Shown here: positions 44,795 through 54,085 of the stretch, one piece after another | How positions within the stretch are numbered: the first letter of the stretch is position 1 | Layout: each line of letters opens with the position of its first letter | NCBI GenBank assembly: GCA_937871985.1 | Contig: CALMPB010000383.1 | Span: 9,254-73,253 of the forward strand | Origin: an uncultured Burkholderiaceae bacterium | GTDB taxonomy: Bacteria; Pseudomonadota; Gammaproteobacteria; Burkholderiales; Burkholderiaceae | Length of the DNA stretch: 64,000 nt | Direction of reading: 5' to 3' | The notes under the pieces: generated by a model | The model's database searches: none | Seen by the model: the letters and a program-made list of their open reading frames with translations, nothing else | Told to the model about the DNA's origin: nothing | Position numbers and translations under genes: made by a program

Positions 44795-45528
44795 ATCTCG
44801 GCTTGAAAGGCAAGACGGCACTCGTCTGCGCATCGAGCAAGGGCCTGGGCAAAGCCTGCGCCATGGCGCTCGCGGCCGAAGGCGCCGACGTCACCATCAC
44901 CGGGCGCGACACCGCGACCCTGGCCGCGGCGGCCGCGGACATTCGCGCGCAGGCTCCGGCGGTTCGCGTGACCGAGGTCGCAAGCGACCTGAACACCCCA
45001 GCCGGCCGCGCCGCAATACTCGCCGCCTGCCCCGCTCCCGACATCCTCGTAACCAACAACGGCGGGACGCGCCCGGGCGACTTTCGCTCCTGGACCCGCG
45101 ACGACTGGATCGCCGCGATCGACATGAACATGCTCGCCCCCATCGAAATGATCCGCGCTACGATCGATCCGATGATCGAACGCCGTTGGGGCCGGATCGT
45201 CAATATCACGTCCAGCACGGTGAAAGAGCCGCTCGAGCTGCTCGGCCTGTCCAATGGCGCACGCGCCGGCCTCACGGGTTTCGTCGCCGGCCTGGCGCGC
45301 ACGGTGGCGCCGCAGGGCGTAACCATCAACAACTTGCTGCCGGGCCCTCACCAGACGGATCGCGTGACCGCCATCATGGCGGAGATGCCAATCGACGCCA
45401 GACCCAAGCGCATCGGAAAGCCCCAAGACTTCGGCGCTGTTTGCGCCTTTCTCTGCAGCTCGCACACCGGCTTTATTACAGGACAGAACTGGCTGATCGA
45501 CGGCGGTTCCTTCCCCGGCGCCTTCTAG
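44791..45528 (+). CDS. Short-chain dehydrogenase/reductase without the canonical Tyr-Lys pair
   Basis: A 245-residue SDR. The cofactor motif reads ASSKGLG (14-20), VTNNGG replaces NNAG, and the C-terminus is GQNWLIDGGSFPG. The catalytic YxxxK position reads S154-N-G-A-R158, so both Tyr and Lys are absent. A known divergent SDR subgroup shares the LSNxxR pattern. Placed between MhpB and a cupin, it could be a dihydrodiol-type or beta-keto dehydrogenase with altered chemistry. Activity is uncertain. Confidence 0.82.
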   Translation: MNLGLKGKTALVCASSKGLGKACAMALAAEGADVTITGRDTATLAAAAADIRAQAPAVRVTEVASDLNTPAGRAAILAACPAPDILVTNNGGTRPGDFRSWTRDDWIAAIDMNMLAPIEMIRATIDPMIERRWGRIVNITSSTVKEPLELLGLSNGARAGLTGFVAGLARTVAPQGVTINNLLPGPHQTDRVTAIMAEMPIDARPKRIGKPQDFGAVCAFLCSSHTGFITGQNWLIDGGSFPGAF

Positions 45529-45537
45529 GAGACTAGC

Positions 45538-46044
45538 GTGGATTCCCAAGACCCATTGATGCAGGCCTTCTTCGGAAAGCTCCAACAGATCGCCAACTAC
45601 GACCCCGAACGCGACATGCCGGAGCGCCTGGAAGTGCACTCCGACGAGGCGCACTGGATCGATGAAAACATCACCCACAATCCAGGACGCATCGGCTGCC
45701 TCCCGGCCATACCCGCCAAGACCATCGAGATATTCCTGCAAGACATCCCGGCCGGCGGAACCTCCGATCTGCAGCGCCACACCCACGAGACAATCCATTA
45801 CGTGTTGCAAGGGAAAGGCCATTCCGAGATCGGTCCGCAGGTCGTGAACTGGCGCGCCGGCAGCTTCGTCTACACCCCGGTATGGGTCTGGCATCGCCAC
45901 TACAACGACGGCGACGGCATCGTGAAAATGCTGACCATCGAGGCGTCGCGCCTGCTCAGTGCCCTTGCGCTTGGCCGGCGTGAGTCGGCCGGCCTCGTGA
46001 GTTACGCCGAATACATGGCGCAATCCGACGCACGCCGCGTCTGA
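45538..46044 (+). CDS. Cupin-domain protein
   Basis: A 168-residue single-cupin protein. Motif 1 reads DLQRHTHETIHYVLQGKGHSEIG with metal-binding His residues; motif 2 reads GSFVYTPVWVWHRHYN. It could be a small-molecule dioxygenase or isomerase in the ring-cleavage pathway; no closer assignment is possible. GTG start at 45538 with AGGAG 6-7 nt upstream, 9 bp after the SDR stop. Confidence 0.85.
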   Translation: MDSQDPLMQAFFGKLQQIANYDPERDMPERLEVHSDEAHWIDENITHNPGRIGCLPAIPAKTIEIFLQDIPAGGTSDLQRHTHETIHYVLQGKGHSEIGPQVVNWRAGSFVYTPVWVWHRHYNDGDGIVKMLTIEASRLLSALALGRRESAGLVSYAEYMAQSDARRV

Positions 46045-46191
46045 CAAGGCCATGCCATAACCATCGAGGTAAACCCGTATGTCCGGCCCCATCGGAACAA
46101 AGAGACCGACAGCCGGTTCAGTCATCAAGCCCGCGACCCAGGGATTGGCGCCTGAAGTTTGAATCAATTCAAAAATATTAGGAGACATTTA

Positions 46192-47475
46192 ATGAACCAT
46201 CTTGAAAGCAGCACGATGCGCAAGGTGAATCGGCGCCTCGTGCCATTCCTCTTTATCGCTTATTTCATCAACTTCCTCGATCGCGTCAACGTCGGCTTCG
46301 CTGCGTTGAGGATGAATCAAGAACTGGGCTTCTCGCCTGCGGTGTATGGCCTGGGCGCCGGCATCTTCTTCATCGGCTACTTTATCTTCGAGGTTCCCAG
46401 CAACATGGCGCTACACCGGGTCGGCGCGCGGATCTGGCTCGCCCGCATCATGCTGACATGGGGTTTGGTCGCGATGGGCACGGCGCTTATCACCTCGGCG
46501 ACGACTTTCTACCTCGCACGTTTCCTGCTCGGCGTGGCCGAGGCTGGTTTCGTGCCCGGCATTCTTCTGTACCTGTCCTACTGGTACCCGGAACGCCTGC
46601 GCGCAAGCGCCGTATCCAAGGTTTGGGCCGCTACTGCGATCGCCGTTGTCATCGGCTCTCCCGTCTCGGGGGCGCTGCTTTCCCTGTCGTGGTTCGACCT
46701 GTCTGGATGGAAGTGGATGTTCATCCTTGAAGGAATTCCGGCCGTGCTGCTGGGGCTCATCACGTACACCTGCCTGACAGACCGGCCGAAGAACGCCACC
46801 TGGCTCACGCCCGAAGAACAGCAATGGCTGCAAGGCGAACTTGAAGCGGACCAGCGCGCGAAGCAAGCCGTCAGTGTTTCTCGCCTCTCCGATGCGCTGC
46901 GCTCGCCCCGCGTCTGGCTTCTGTCCCTCACCTATGCCACCCTTGGCTGCGGTTTCTTCGGCCTGAACTTCTGGCTACCGCAGATCATCAAGCAGGCAAG
47001 CGGCGTCTCCAATCTTGCGGTGGGCTTCCTGAACGCGATCCCGTTCCTGTGCGCCGCCGTGGCCATGGTAGTCGTCGGCCGCTGGTCGGATCGCACGGGC
47101 CAGCGCCGCTGGCTGTACGTCGCCGGCGTACTGATAGGCGCCGCCTGCCTGACGCTAAGCGCGCTCTCCACCAATCCATTCCTCGCCCTTGCGCTGATGT
47201 GCGTGGCGATGGCAAGCATCTGGAGCGTCATCGCGGTGTTCTGGTCGCTGCCCGCCGCGTTCCTTAGCGGCGCCGGTGCGGCCTCGGGAATGGCGCTCAT
47301 CAATTCCATAGGAGGATTGGGCGGGTTTGTCGGCCCGTACATGATAGGCTGGGTACGCAGCTCGAACTCCAACTACGTCGAGGCGCTCGTGCTGCTCTCG
47401 GGGATACTCGTCGTTAGCGCGCTGCTGGTGGCGTCGACCCGACCGGCCTCCACCGCCACCGATCGGCTGCAGTAA
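46192..47475 (+). CDS. MFS transporter, anion:cation symporter type
   Basis: A 427-residue, about 12-helix importer. The FIAYFINFLDRVNVGFAALRM opening and the FLLGVAEAGFVPGILLYLSYWYPERLRA block are classic ACS family (phthalate/4-hydroxyphenylacetate/hydroxyphenylpropionate transporters). ATG 46192 with AGGAG 7 nt upstream; the frame extends to a TTG at 46159. Lying in the ring-cleavage operon, it probably imports the aromatic acid. Confidence 0.9.
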   Translation: MNHLESSTMRKVNRRLVPFLFIAYFINFLDRVNVGFAALRMNQELGFSPAVYGLGAGIFFIGYFIFEVPSNMALHRVGARIWLARIMLTWGLVAMGTALITSATTFYLARFLLGVAEAGFVPGILLYLSYWYPERLRASAVSKVWAATAIAVVIGSPVSGALLSLSWFDLSGWKWMFILEGIPAVLLGLITYTCLTDRPKNATWLTPEEQQWLQGELEADQRAKQAVSVSRLSDALRSPRVWLLSLTYATLGCGFFGLNFWLPQIIKQASGVSNLAVGFLNAIPFLCAAVAMVVVGRWSDRTGQRRWLYVAGVLIGAACLTLSALSTNPFLALALMCVAMASIWSVIAVFWSLPAAFLSGAGAASGMALINSIGGLGGFVGPYMIGWVRSSNSNYVEALVLLSGILVVSALLVASTRPASTATDRLQ

Positions 47476-47661
47476 CTTGTTTTTTCCTCATTGGAGTCGT
47501 CGACGGTTGAGTTTTGTTCATGCATGACGGCCCGATAAATCGCTTGTCCAAACTCCAGCCACTCCCCTACATTAAGCTCGAACCGTTCGTTCCGGTTTTC
47601 CCGATGCCGCCGAAGAGTCAAACAGGAGCATACGGAACCGACTTCTTAAGGAGAGAATAAG

Positions 47662-48630
47662 GTGGGACACATAGAGAAAAATGCTGGAGTGCGATTTTTT
47701 CAGCCGCGTCGCCTTGGTCACGTCAATCTATTCGTGAGCAGCTATGAACGCGCCGCCGACTTTTACCAAGACATCGTCGGTTTCGAGGAGGTCTATCGGC
47801 AGCCGGACAATCGTGCCAGCTTTGTCAGCAACGGCAACACATACCATGACCTGGGCCTTACCGACGTCACCAGCCATTATGCCGAGAAGGATCAAAAACC
47901 CGGGCTCAACCACATTGCTTTCGAATTGGAAAACGAAGTGGAGCTTGTAAAGGGCTATCGTCAGGCCGTGGATGCCGGCATCAAGTTCGTTTCCGCGCAA
48001 GACCACGACGTCGCACACTCACTATACAAGCTCGACCCCGACGGCAATGCTGTCGAAGTGTATGCCGATGTGGTTGAAGACTGGCGCACCGCCCGCCATG
48101 GGGTTTTCGAGAAAGTCAAGCCGAAGTTCATCCCAGGGGTCACCAGCGAACCGATCAGCGAAGCCCGCTATCCCAAGAACCCCGAAATCCACGTTGTGCC
48201 CAGCTCGGTGTTCCGGGCCAGGCGGGTCACGCATGCCGCCTTCGTCGCCGACGACTACGAAAAAATGTTCGACTACTACACGCAGGTCATCGGATTGACT
48301 CCATTCGCGGGCGGTCGAGAAGATTCATTCACCATCTTGTGCGGCTACTCCAGCACGGAAAGCCTTACTCTGTATCGAGGAATGGCCGGGGTAGCATCCG
48401 GCATGCACCATGTTGGGATCGAGGTCAAAGACGAAAGCGAGCTCGATCGCGCACGCGGCAAACTCGCTGAAAAAGGCATTCCTCTGGAACGCGAAACCGA
48501 CCATCCCGCTCGCCGCACCATTTGCATCCTGGATCCCGATGGCATTCGCCTGCAATTCTATGTGAATCGTCAATGGGACCCTGCGCATCTGAACGGATTC
48601 ACGGCGGAAGAAGCCCTTTATCTGCTGTAG
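47662..48630 (+). CDS. Two-domain vicinal-oxygen-chelate extradiol dioxygenase (catechol 2,3-dioxygenase-like)
   Basis: A 322-residue VOC protein with two glyoxalase-type modules. The N-terminal module keeps a full metal triad His20, His84, Glu132; the C-terminal module has His191, His249/250 but Gln298 at the third position. Classical catechol 2,3-dioxygenases bind iron in the C-terminal half, so this one may have the opposite arrangement. GTG start with AAGGAG about 8 nt upstream, 186 bp after the MFS gene, possibly with its own promoter. Confidence 0.84.
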   Translation: MGHIEKNAGVRFFQPRRLGHVNLFVSSYERAADFYQDIVGFEEVYRQPDNRASFVSNGNTYHDLGLTDVTSHYAEKDQKPGLNHIAFELENEVELVKGYRQAVDAGIKFVSAQDHDVAHSLYKLDPDGNAVEVYADVVEDWRTARHGVFEKVKPKFIPGVTSEPISEARYPKNPEIHVVPSSVFRARRVTHAAFVADDYEKMFDYYTQVIGLTPFAGGREDSFTILCGYSSTESLTLYRGMAGVASGMHHVGIEVKDESELDRARGKLAEKGIPLERETDHPARRTICILDPDGIRLQFYVNRQWDPAHLNGFTAEEALYLL

Positions 48631-48678
48631 CCTCACACACAGGCCAGCGTCTTTGATCGGGCAACCGGCAGCTTCTGT

Positions 48679-49644
48679 TCAGGCTGGAACGAGGTTCGCT
48701 TGAACTTCGCCGGCCTGCTCTTTTATCCAAGCACAAAACGCAGCGCACTGCGGTTCCTGGGTTCTGTCACCCAGCATCAACAGATAATATTCACCGGCGC
48801 TTGGGGTCTTTGACCTGATCGGCGCAAACAACTCCATCTCGTTGAGGCCCGCCAGCAAAATACTGGGCACCAAGGCAACGCCCTGGCCTTTTCGGGCCGC
48901 CTCGATGGCCATGAAAAAATGACCATATTCGGCCCTTTCCCTGGATGGATGCTCCTGCAAACCGTAAATACCTAGCCAATCACGCCATGCATGGGTTCGA
49001 CTGGCTGTGTGGATCAAGGGGTAATGCAGCAAATCCTTGGGCTCGTTCAAGGGATGGGCGGGATCCACCAATTGGGGGGCAAGCACCGGAACCAGGACAT
49101 CGTCGAAAAGCAACTCGGCTTGCACGCCCCGCCAGTTGGTAACCATATCGAGATCGATGCGGGGTTGGCGCGCCTCGTAGCTCTTGCCCGGCAAGGCACC
49201 TACGCGGATTGCGACATCGGCCTCATTGGCCTGCAAATCTACCGCCTGGATCGATGTGAGAATGCGCGTCTCGATGTGCGGATACTGCTTGGTGAAGTTG
49301 TCCAGCCGGGACATCAACCAGAACGAGGCCACCGAGGGCAGCACGCTAATCGTAAGAATGGAATGCTGGCTTTGCCGCGTGCGGAAATTGACTGTCGCGC
49401 GCTCGACATGATCAAGCGCGAACTGAATTTCACGCAGATACATCTGCCCGGCCGAAGTCAGCTCGACACGCCGGGTAAGTCGTACAAAAAGCTTGGTGTC
49501 GAGGTATTCCTCGAGGGTGCGTATTTGCCGGCTGATTGCGCCTTGCGTGACGTGCAGTTCGTCGGCAGCCATGGAAAAACTACCCAACCGCCCTGCAGCT
49601 TCGAAAGCGTTTAAAGCAATCATGGAGGGCAATGCACGGCGCAT
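48679..49644 (-). CDS. LysR-family regulator (GcvA-like)
   Basis: A 321-residue LTTR opening RRALPSMIALNAFEAAGRLGSFSMAADELHVTQGAISRQIRTLEEYL, the GcvA-group pattern. The PBP2-like effector domain includes VADVAIRVG and GQGVALVPSILL. It is divergent from the NadX-like operon and probably controls it. It is convergent with the VOC gene. Confidence 0.9.
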   Translation of the reverse strand: MRRALPSMIALNAFEAAGRLGSFSMAADELHVTQGAISRQIRTLEEYLDTKLFVRLTRRVELTSAGQMYLREIQFALDHVERATVNFRTRQSQHSILTISVLPSVASFWLMSRLDNFTKQYPHIETRILTSIQAVDLQANEADVAIRVGALPGKSYEARQPRIDLDMVTNWRGVQAELLFDDVLVPVLAPQLVDPAHPLNEPKDLLHYPLIHTASRTHAWRDWLGIYGLQEHPSRERAEYGHFFMAIEAARKGQGVALVPSILLAGLNEMELFAPIRSKTPSAGEYYLLMLGDRTQEPQCAAFCAWIKEQAGEVQANLVPA

Positions 49645-49695
49645 GATTTCGTCCCGTTTATTTTATCCGTCGACCACCTGCCAGCAAACTACTGG

Positions 49696-49708
49696 TGAGT
49701 TTAACTCA
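49696..49708. promoter_or_regulatory. 13-bp palindrome in LysR / NadX-like spacer
   Basis: TGAGTT-T-AACTCA is a perfect palindrome midway in the 181-bp divergent spacer. CTCACG/CGTGAG (49772-49801 region) is a second, looser dyad close to the operon start. Confidence 0.4.
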
Positions 49709-49825
49709 TGCATATTAGCCATTCAAATCGTTTGTCCGGCACAAGTCGCTGCCATAAAGTGTACGCAGAACTCACGAGCCTGCTTCACAACATGCGTGAG
49801 ACGTTAAAAATTTTAAAGGACTGAC

Positions 49826-50641
49826 ATGGCCGTTGTTTCTGAGTTGAGAGTAGCGATTGCCGGTCTTGGCGCGGTAGGCAAAGTCATCGCCCTCGAGCTG
49901 GACAAAGGAGTGCCTGGATTGAAGTTGACCGCTGTGTCGGCGAAGAACCTTGGCAAAGCTTCCGAGTTCATTCAAGGCCTGAACCATGCGGTGCCCGTGG
50001 TTACCCTGGATGATCTGACCGAGTACGCCGACATCGTCGTCGAATGTGCGCCCCCCGACCTGCTTCCCGAAATAGCCGCTCCGGTGCTTGCCGCCGGGAA
50101 GAAGCTGGTCGTGCTTTCCGTTGGCGCACTACTGGCGCACCCCGAATTGAAAAAAGCGGCAATCGATAATGGCGGGGCTATTCTGGTTCCCACTGGCGCC
50201 TTGATCGGCCTGGATGCCGTGGCTGCCGCGGCGGAGGGCACGATAAATTCGGTGCGCATGACTACCCGAAAGCCGCTGCAGGGCTTGGCGGGCGCGCCAT
50301 TCTTGATCGAGAACGGCATCGACGTGGCGAGCATCACGACTCCCACCAAGATATTTTCAGGCACAGCGCGCGAAGCGGCAAAAGGCTTCCCGGCCAACCT
50401 GAATGTGTCGGTCGCTCTGTCCCTGGCCGGCATCGGACCCGACATGACCATGCTGGAAGTATGGGCGGATCCCACCGTAACCCGCAACACCCATCACATC
50501 GAAGTTGATGCCGACACCGCCAGCTTCAACATGACGATAGAAAACATTCCATCCGAGAACCCAAAAACCGGGCTGATTACGGCACGTAGCGCAATTGCTC
50601 TACTGCGCAAACTCGGAGCTCCAGTCAAGATTGGCACTTAA
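49826..50641 (+). CDS. Aspartate dehydrogenase (NadX)-like protein
   Basis: A 271-residue NAD(P)-dependent dehydrogenase. The Rossmann motif is RVAIAGLGAVGKVIA (8-22). The catalytic domain has LVVLSVGALL, LVPTGALIGLDAV and VTRNTHHIEVDAD. This is the NadX fold, which interconverts L-aspartate and oxaloacetate/iminoaspartate, but no nadA or nadC lies nearby. Within a catabolic operon it may act on another amino or hydroxy acid. AAAGGA precedes the ATG. Confidence 0.83.
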   Translation: MAVVSELRVAIAGLGAVGKVIALELDKGVPGLKLTAVSAKNLGKASEFIQGLNHAVPVVTLDDLTEYADIVVECAPPDLLPEIAAPVLAAGKKLVVLSVGALLAHPELKKAAIDNGGAILVPTGALIGLDAVAAAAEGTINSVRMTTRKPLQGLAGAPFLIENGIDVASITTPTKIFSGTAREAAKGFPANLNVSVALSLAGIGPDMTMLEVWADPTVTRNTHHIEVDADTASFNMTIENIPSENPKTGLITARSAIALLRKLGAPVKIGT

Positions 50642-50653
50642 GGAAATCTCCCC

Positions 50654-51439
50654 ATGAACTTCGGCATTGAAGGCAAAGTTGCAATGGTTACAGGAGCGGG
50701 AGGCGGCCTGGGAGGCGCTATCGCCCGATCGCTTGCAAAGGAAGGGGCGCGGGTCGTCGTCGCCGATGTTCACCAACCATCGGCCATGCGTACCGCGCAA
50801 ACCATTCAGGAAGACGGCGGGCAGGCCACCCCTCTCGACCTTGACCTGGCCAACCTGGACGACATGTCCGAACGCATCGATACGATTCGCTCACAGTTGG
50901 GGCCCGTCGACATTCTGGTCAACAACTCCGGCGGGCCGCCTCCGTCATTGGCCACAGGAATATCCGCCCAAACCTGGGAAAAACACTTTCGCGCCATGGT
51001 CCTGAGCTTGATGCATTTGACCGATCTGGTTCTACCCGACATGCGCAAAAAAGGATGGGGCCGCATCATTACCAGCACCTCGTCCGGGGTCGTGACGCCC
51101 ATTGCCAACCTTGGCGTATCCAACACCTTGCGGCTTGCGCTGGTCGGCTGGTCCAAGACGCTGGCCCGGGAAGTGGCGCCAGACGGAATAACGGCCAATG
51201 TCGTCCTTCCCGGACGCATCGCCACCTCGCGCATCCAGCAACTGGACGAAGCTCGCGCAGAACGCGAAAAAAAGCCGATCGACCAGGTCATCAAAGAAAG
51301 CACCGACACCATCCCCATCGGCCGCTATGGGCGCGTGCAGGAGTATGGCGATGTCGTCGCATTCCTGGCCAGTACCCAGGCTTCGTACTTGACCGGCTCC
51401 GTCATTCGAATCGATGGCGGCCTCATCCCCAGTATTTAA
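50654..51439 (+). CDS. Short-chain dehydrogenase/reductase without the canonical Tyr-Lys pair
   Basis: A 261-residue SDR. Cofactor motif TGAGGGLGG (13-21), NNSGG (90-94), C-terminus GSVIRIDGGLIPS. Like the SDR at 44791, the catalytic YxxxK is replaced by S156-N-T-L-R160. It follows the NadX-like gene by 12 bp. A KGIT-type loop EREKKPIDQVIKES is longer than in FabG. Role unknown; a divergent oxidoreductase of the operon's substrate. Confidence 0.83.
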   Translation: MNFGIEGKVAMVTGAGGGLGGAIARSLAKEGARVVVADVHQPSAMRTAQTIQEDGGQATPLDLDLANLDDMSERIDTIRSQLGPVDILVNNSGGPPPSLATGISAQTWEKHFRAMVLSLMHLTDLVLPDMRKKGWGRIITSTSSGVVTPIANLGVSNTLRLALVGWSKTLAREVAPDGITANVVLPGRIATSRIQQLDEARAEREKKPIDQVIKESTDTIPIGRYGRVQEYGDVVAFLASTQASYLTGSVIRIDGGLIPSI

Positions 51440-51460
51440 GACTCAAGGAGACTCTCGACC

Positions 51461-52144
51461 ATGGCCAACTTCACGGCTGAGCAACGCAACGACATCCGCA
51501 ACCGCTTCCTGCGCATCGACACGTCGAACGTAGCTGACATTCTGGATACTCTGGGCTACATGGAACAAGGCTTGTCGCCCGATTTTCTGCCTTATCCGCG
51601 CAATGCCGGGCAGCTCGCCGGCTGGGCCTATACCATCCGCGGCCAGATGACACCCTACGAGCTAGGCGGCGACGCCGAAAAAATGAAAGCATGCCAAGGG
51701 CTGTCCGAAGGGGAAATCAGCGTATGGAGCGGCGATGGCCAGGGTATCTGCTATTTTGGCGAGCTGATTGCCATCGGCATGAAAGAGCGGGGATGTCTTG
51801 GCGCGCTGGTTGATGGCGGCGTCAGGGACGTGCGGTGGATCGGCGCGCAGAATTTTCCCGTCTATGCGCGCTACCGCACTCCCGTGCAGTCCATCGGGCG
51901 CTGGAAAGTAACCGGCAGCCAGATCCCCGTCTACATGCGCGGGGCAACGTCATCCCTGGTTGTCGTACGGCCCGGCGACTTCATCCTTGGAGACGACGAT
52001 GGCGTGATCGTAATTCCTCAGAATATGGTTGAAAGGGTATTGACCGAGGCCGAGGCGCTCACGCAGAAAGAAGAAACCATCCGGTCTGAGCTGCAAAAGG
52101 GATTGACCCTTGCACAGGCCCTGGCTCAATACGGTCACGTCTGA
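51461..52144 (+). CDS. RraA-like / HMG-CHA aldolase family protein
   Basis: A 227-residue member of the RraA/4-hydroxy-4-methyl-2-oxoglutarate aldolase family. The active-site signature is LGALVDGGVRDVRWI, with Asp118, Arg122 and Asp123, plus the FGELIAIGMKERG block. These enzymes split 2-oxo-4-hydroxy acids to pyruvate with a divalent metal. In this operon it would be the C-C cleavage step. The same family also includes RNase E regulators, less likely here given the catabolic context. Confidence 0.87.
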   Translation: MANFTAEQRNDIRNRFLRIDTSNVADILDTLGYMEQGLSPDFLPYPRNAGQLAGWAYTIRGQMTPYELGGDAEKMKACQGLSEGEISVWSGDGQGICYFGELIAIGMKERGCLGALVDGGVRDVRWIGAQNFPVYARYRTPVQSIGRWKVTGSQIPVYMRGATSSLVVVRPGDFILGDDDGVIVIPQNMVERVLTEAEALTQKEETIRSELQKGLTLAQALAQYGHV

Positions 52145-52272
52145 CCGCGGCACTGGCGAACATGCACTCGCGTCCCAAGAAACCCCAAGAAACAAAAGGA
52201 AATCCAGGCGTTATGTAGGACTCACCAATGGATAGTGCCGACGCACTTCCAAAAAAACCATCAGGAGGAGTT

Positions 52273-53304
52273 ATGACAAGCACACAAAACAGAAAAGACG
52301 GCGGCGGGCTGATTCGTTCGGCACTGGCCTCTCTTGTAGGCGCAACCTTGATCGTCGCATCAGGGGCCGCGCACGCGCTGGAAAAAGTAACCGTTCGGCT
52401 CGACTTTTCGCCAATCGGCATCCATACCGCCATGTATCTGGCCAAAGAAAAAGGCTGGTTCCAACGCGAAGGCCTGGACGTCACGATACAGGACGGAAGC
52501 GGATCACTGAACACGATCCAGTTGGTCGCGACGGGCCAGGCCGATATCGGGCAAGTGCAACTGGGCTTGCTGGTGCCCGCCCGTGAGAAAAAATTGCCTC
52601 TGCGTTCATTCGCCGGCTACGTGCGCGGCTCGGATCTTGCCGTCATGGTGCCCCGCGACTCCAACATCAACACCCTGGCGGATCTCAAGGGCAAGAAAAT
52701 CCTGTGCTTCACCGCAAGTCCCTGGGCGCCGTTCATCGACAGTTTTCTGGCAAAAGCCGGCCTGGATCGCAAGTCCGTCAATATCACCATGGTTGCGCCA
52801 TCCGCCATGGCCAGCCTCTATAGCGCCAAGGATGCCGACGGCTTCATGTCGGTGGCCCCCCACCAGATACCGTTACTGGAGAAAACACGGCCATCCAAAG
52901 CTATCCGCATGGCTGACTATGGCCTCCACTTCCCAAGCTACGGGCTGATTGCCACGGAAGAAACCTTGAAAAACCGCAGCGACATGCTGAGAAAATTCAA
53001 TAAAGTCCAGATCGAGACCTGGGAGTACATCTGGAACGGTCATGAAGACGAAGCGGTTCAGGCCCTGATCAAGCAACGCCCGGGAATGAATCTTGATCCT
53101 GTATCGCTTAAAGGCCAGCTCGACATGAACCGCCCTTTGTTTTTTACAGAGGCTACCAAAGGCAAGCGTATTGGCTGGCAATCGGAAGCCGATTGGAAGG
53201 CAACGCTAAAGTCCATGCGGGAAGCCGGCATGGACACCAGCAAGATCAAGCTTGAAGACTTGTACACCAACGCGCTCATGCCAGCAGAAAAAGCAGGTGG
53301 CTGA
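52273..53304 (+). CDS. Periplasmic substrate-binding protein (NMT1/SsuA-like)
   Basis: A 343-residue binding protein. The signal peptide ends near residue 36 (SGAAHA-LEK). Lobes carry FSPIGIHTAMYLAKEKGWFQREGLDVTI, TGQADIGQVQLG and LADLKGKKILCFTASPW. ATG 52273 with GGAGGAG upstream. It pairs with the ATPase and permease that follow. Ligands in this family include taurine, pyrimidine precursors and aromatic acids. Confidence 0.9.
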   Translation: MTSTQNRKDGGGLIRSALASLVGATLIVASGAAHALEKVTVRLDFSPIGIHTAMYLAKEKGWFQREGLDVTIQDGSGSLNTIQLVATGQADIGQVQLGLLVPAREKKLPLRSFAGYVRGSDLAVMVPRDSNINTLADLKGKKILCFTASPWAPFIDSFLAKAGLDRKSVNITMVAPSAMASLYSAKDADGFMSVAPHQIPLLEKTRPSKAIRMADYGLHFPSYGLIATEETLKNRSDMLRKFNKVQIETWEYIWNGHEDEAVQALIKQRPGMNLDPVSLKGQLDMNRPLFFTEATKGKRIGWQSEADWKATLKSMREAGMDTSKIKLEDLYTNALMPAEKAGG

Positions 53305-54083
53305 TGATGGACAGCTACCTGAACATATCGGAGTTCACGAAAGTCTACTCTTCCCCGCGCGGCGACGTGCATGCGCTGGAGCGTGTCGACCTCGATATCG
53401 ACGAAGGCCAGTTCGTCAGTATTCTGGGGCCCAGCGGCTGCGGCAAAAGCACTCTGCTCAAATGCGTTGCCGGGCTGGAGTCCGGCACGAGGGGGCAAAT
53501 CCGCTTTGACGGCGAAGTGCTCGACGGCCCCCCTCAGGGGCTGGGCATGGTGTTCCAGCGCGACCTGCTGGTCGACTGGAGAACCATCCTGGAAAACGTG
53601 ATGATCACCGCCGAATTCATGGAGCTGGATCAAAAAAGCGCCAGGAAGGAGGCTATGCGTCTGCTGGAGCTGTTTGGCCTTGCCGGCTTCGAACACCATC
53701 GGCCCTGGGAGTTGTCGGGCGGCATGCGCCAGCGCGCCGCGATCTGCCGCGCGCTGGTGGGCAATCCACGGCTGCTCCTGATGGATGAGCCCTTCGGCGC
53801 GCTGGATGCCATGACTCGCGACGAACTGAATCTCGAATTGCAGCATATCTGGCTGCAATCGAAGAAAACCTTGCTGTTCGTCACTCACAGCATCCAGGAG
53901 GCTGTCTTTCTGTCGGATCGTGTCATCGTCATGTCCCGCAATCCTGCTCGCGTGATCGAAGACGTCAAGATAGACCTGCCGCGGCCGCGAACACTGGCCA
54001 CCCGGGGCTCGGCCGCATTCGGTCAATACGTAATAGAGCTCCAAACGCTGTTCGAGCGGGTTGGCGTCTTCAAAGGAGAATAA
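53304..54083 (+). CDS. ABC transporter ATP-binding protein (NitT/TauT/SsuB type)
   Basis: A 259-residue ATPase with Walker A GPSGCGKST, Q-loop VFQRDLLVDW, signature LSGGMRQR, Walker B LLMDEPFGALD and H-loop VTHSIQEA. The ATG overlaps the binding-protein stop by one base (TGATG). Confidence 0.94.
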   Translation: MMDSYLNISEFTKVYSSPRGDVHALERVDLDIDEGQFVSILGPSGCGKSTLLKCVAGLESGTRGQIRFDGEVLDGPPQGLGMVFQRDLLVDWRTILENVMITAEFMELDQKSARKEAMRLLELFGLAGFEHHRPWELSGGMRQRAAICRALVGNPRLLLMDEPFGALDAMTRDELNLELQHIWLQSKKTLLFVTHSIQEAVFLSDRVIVMSRNPARVIEDVKIDLPRPRTLATRGSAAFGQYVIELQTLFERVGVFKGE

Positions 54084-54085
54084 GC

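Noticed and set aside
46079..46156. 25-codon open frame with GAGG upstream between cupin and MFS genes
   Set aside because: Too short and without any recognisable feature; the spacer may simply carry a leader.
44698..46188. 496-codon minus-strand open frame
   Set aside because: Antisense to the SDR and cupin genes, which have clear motifs and ribosome sites.
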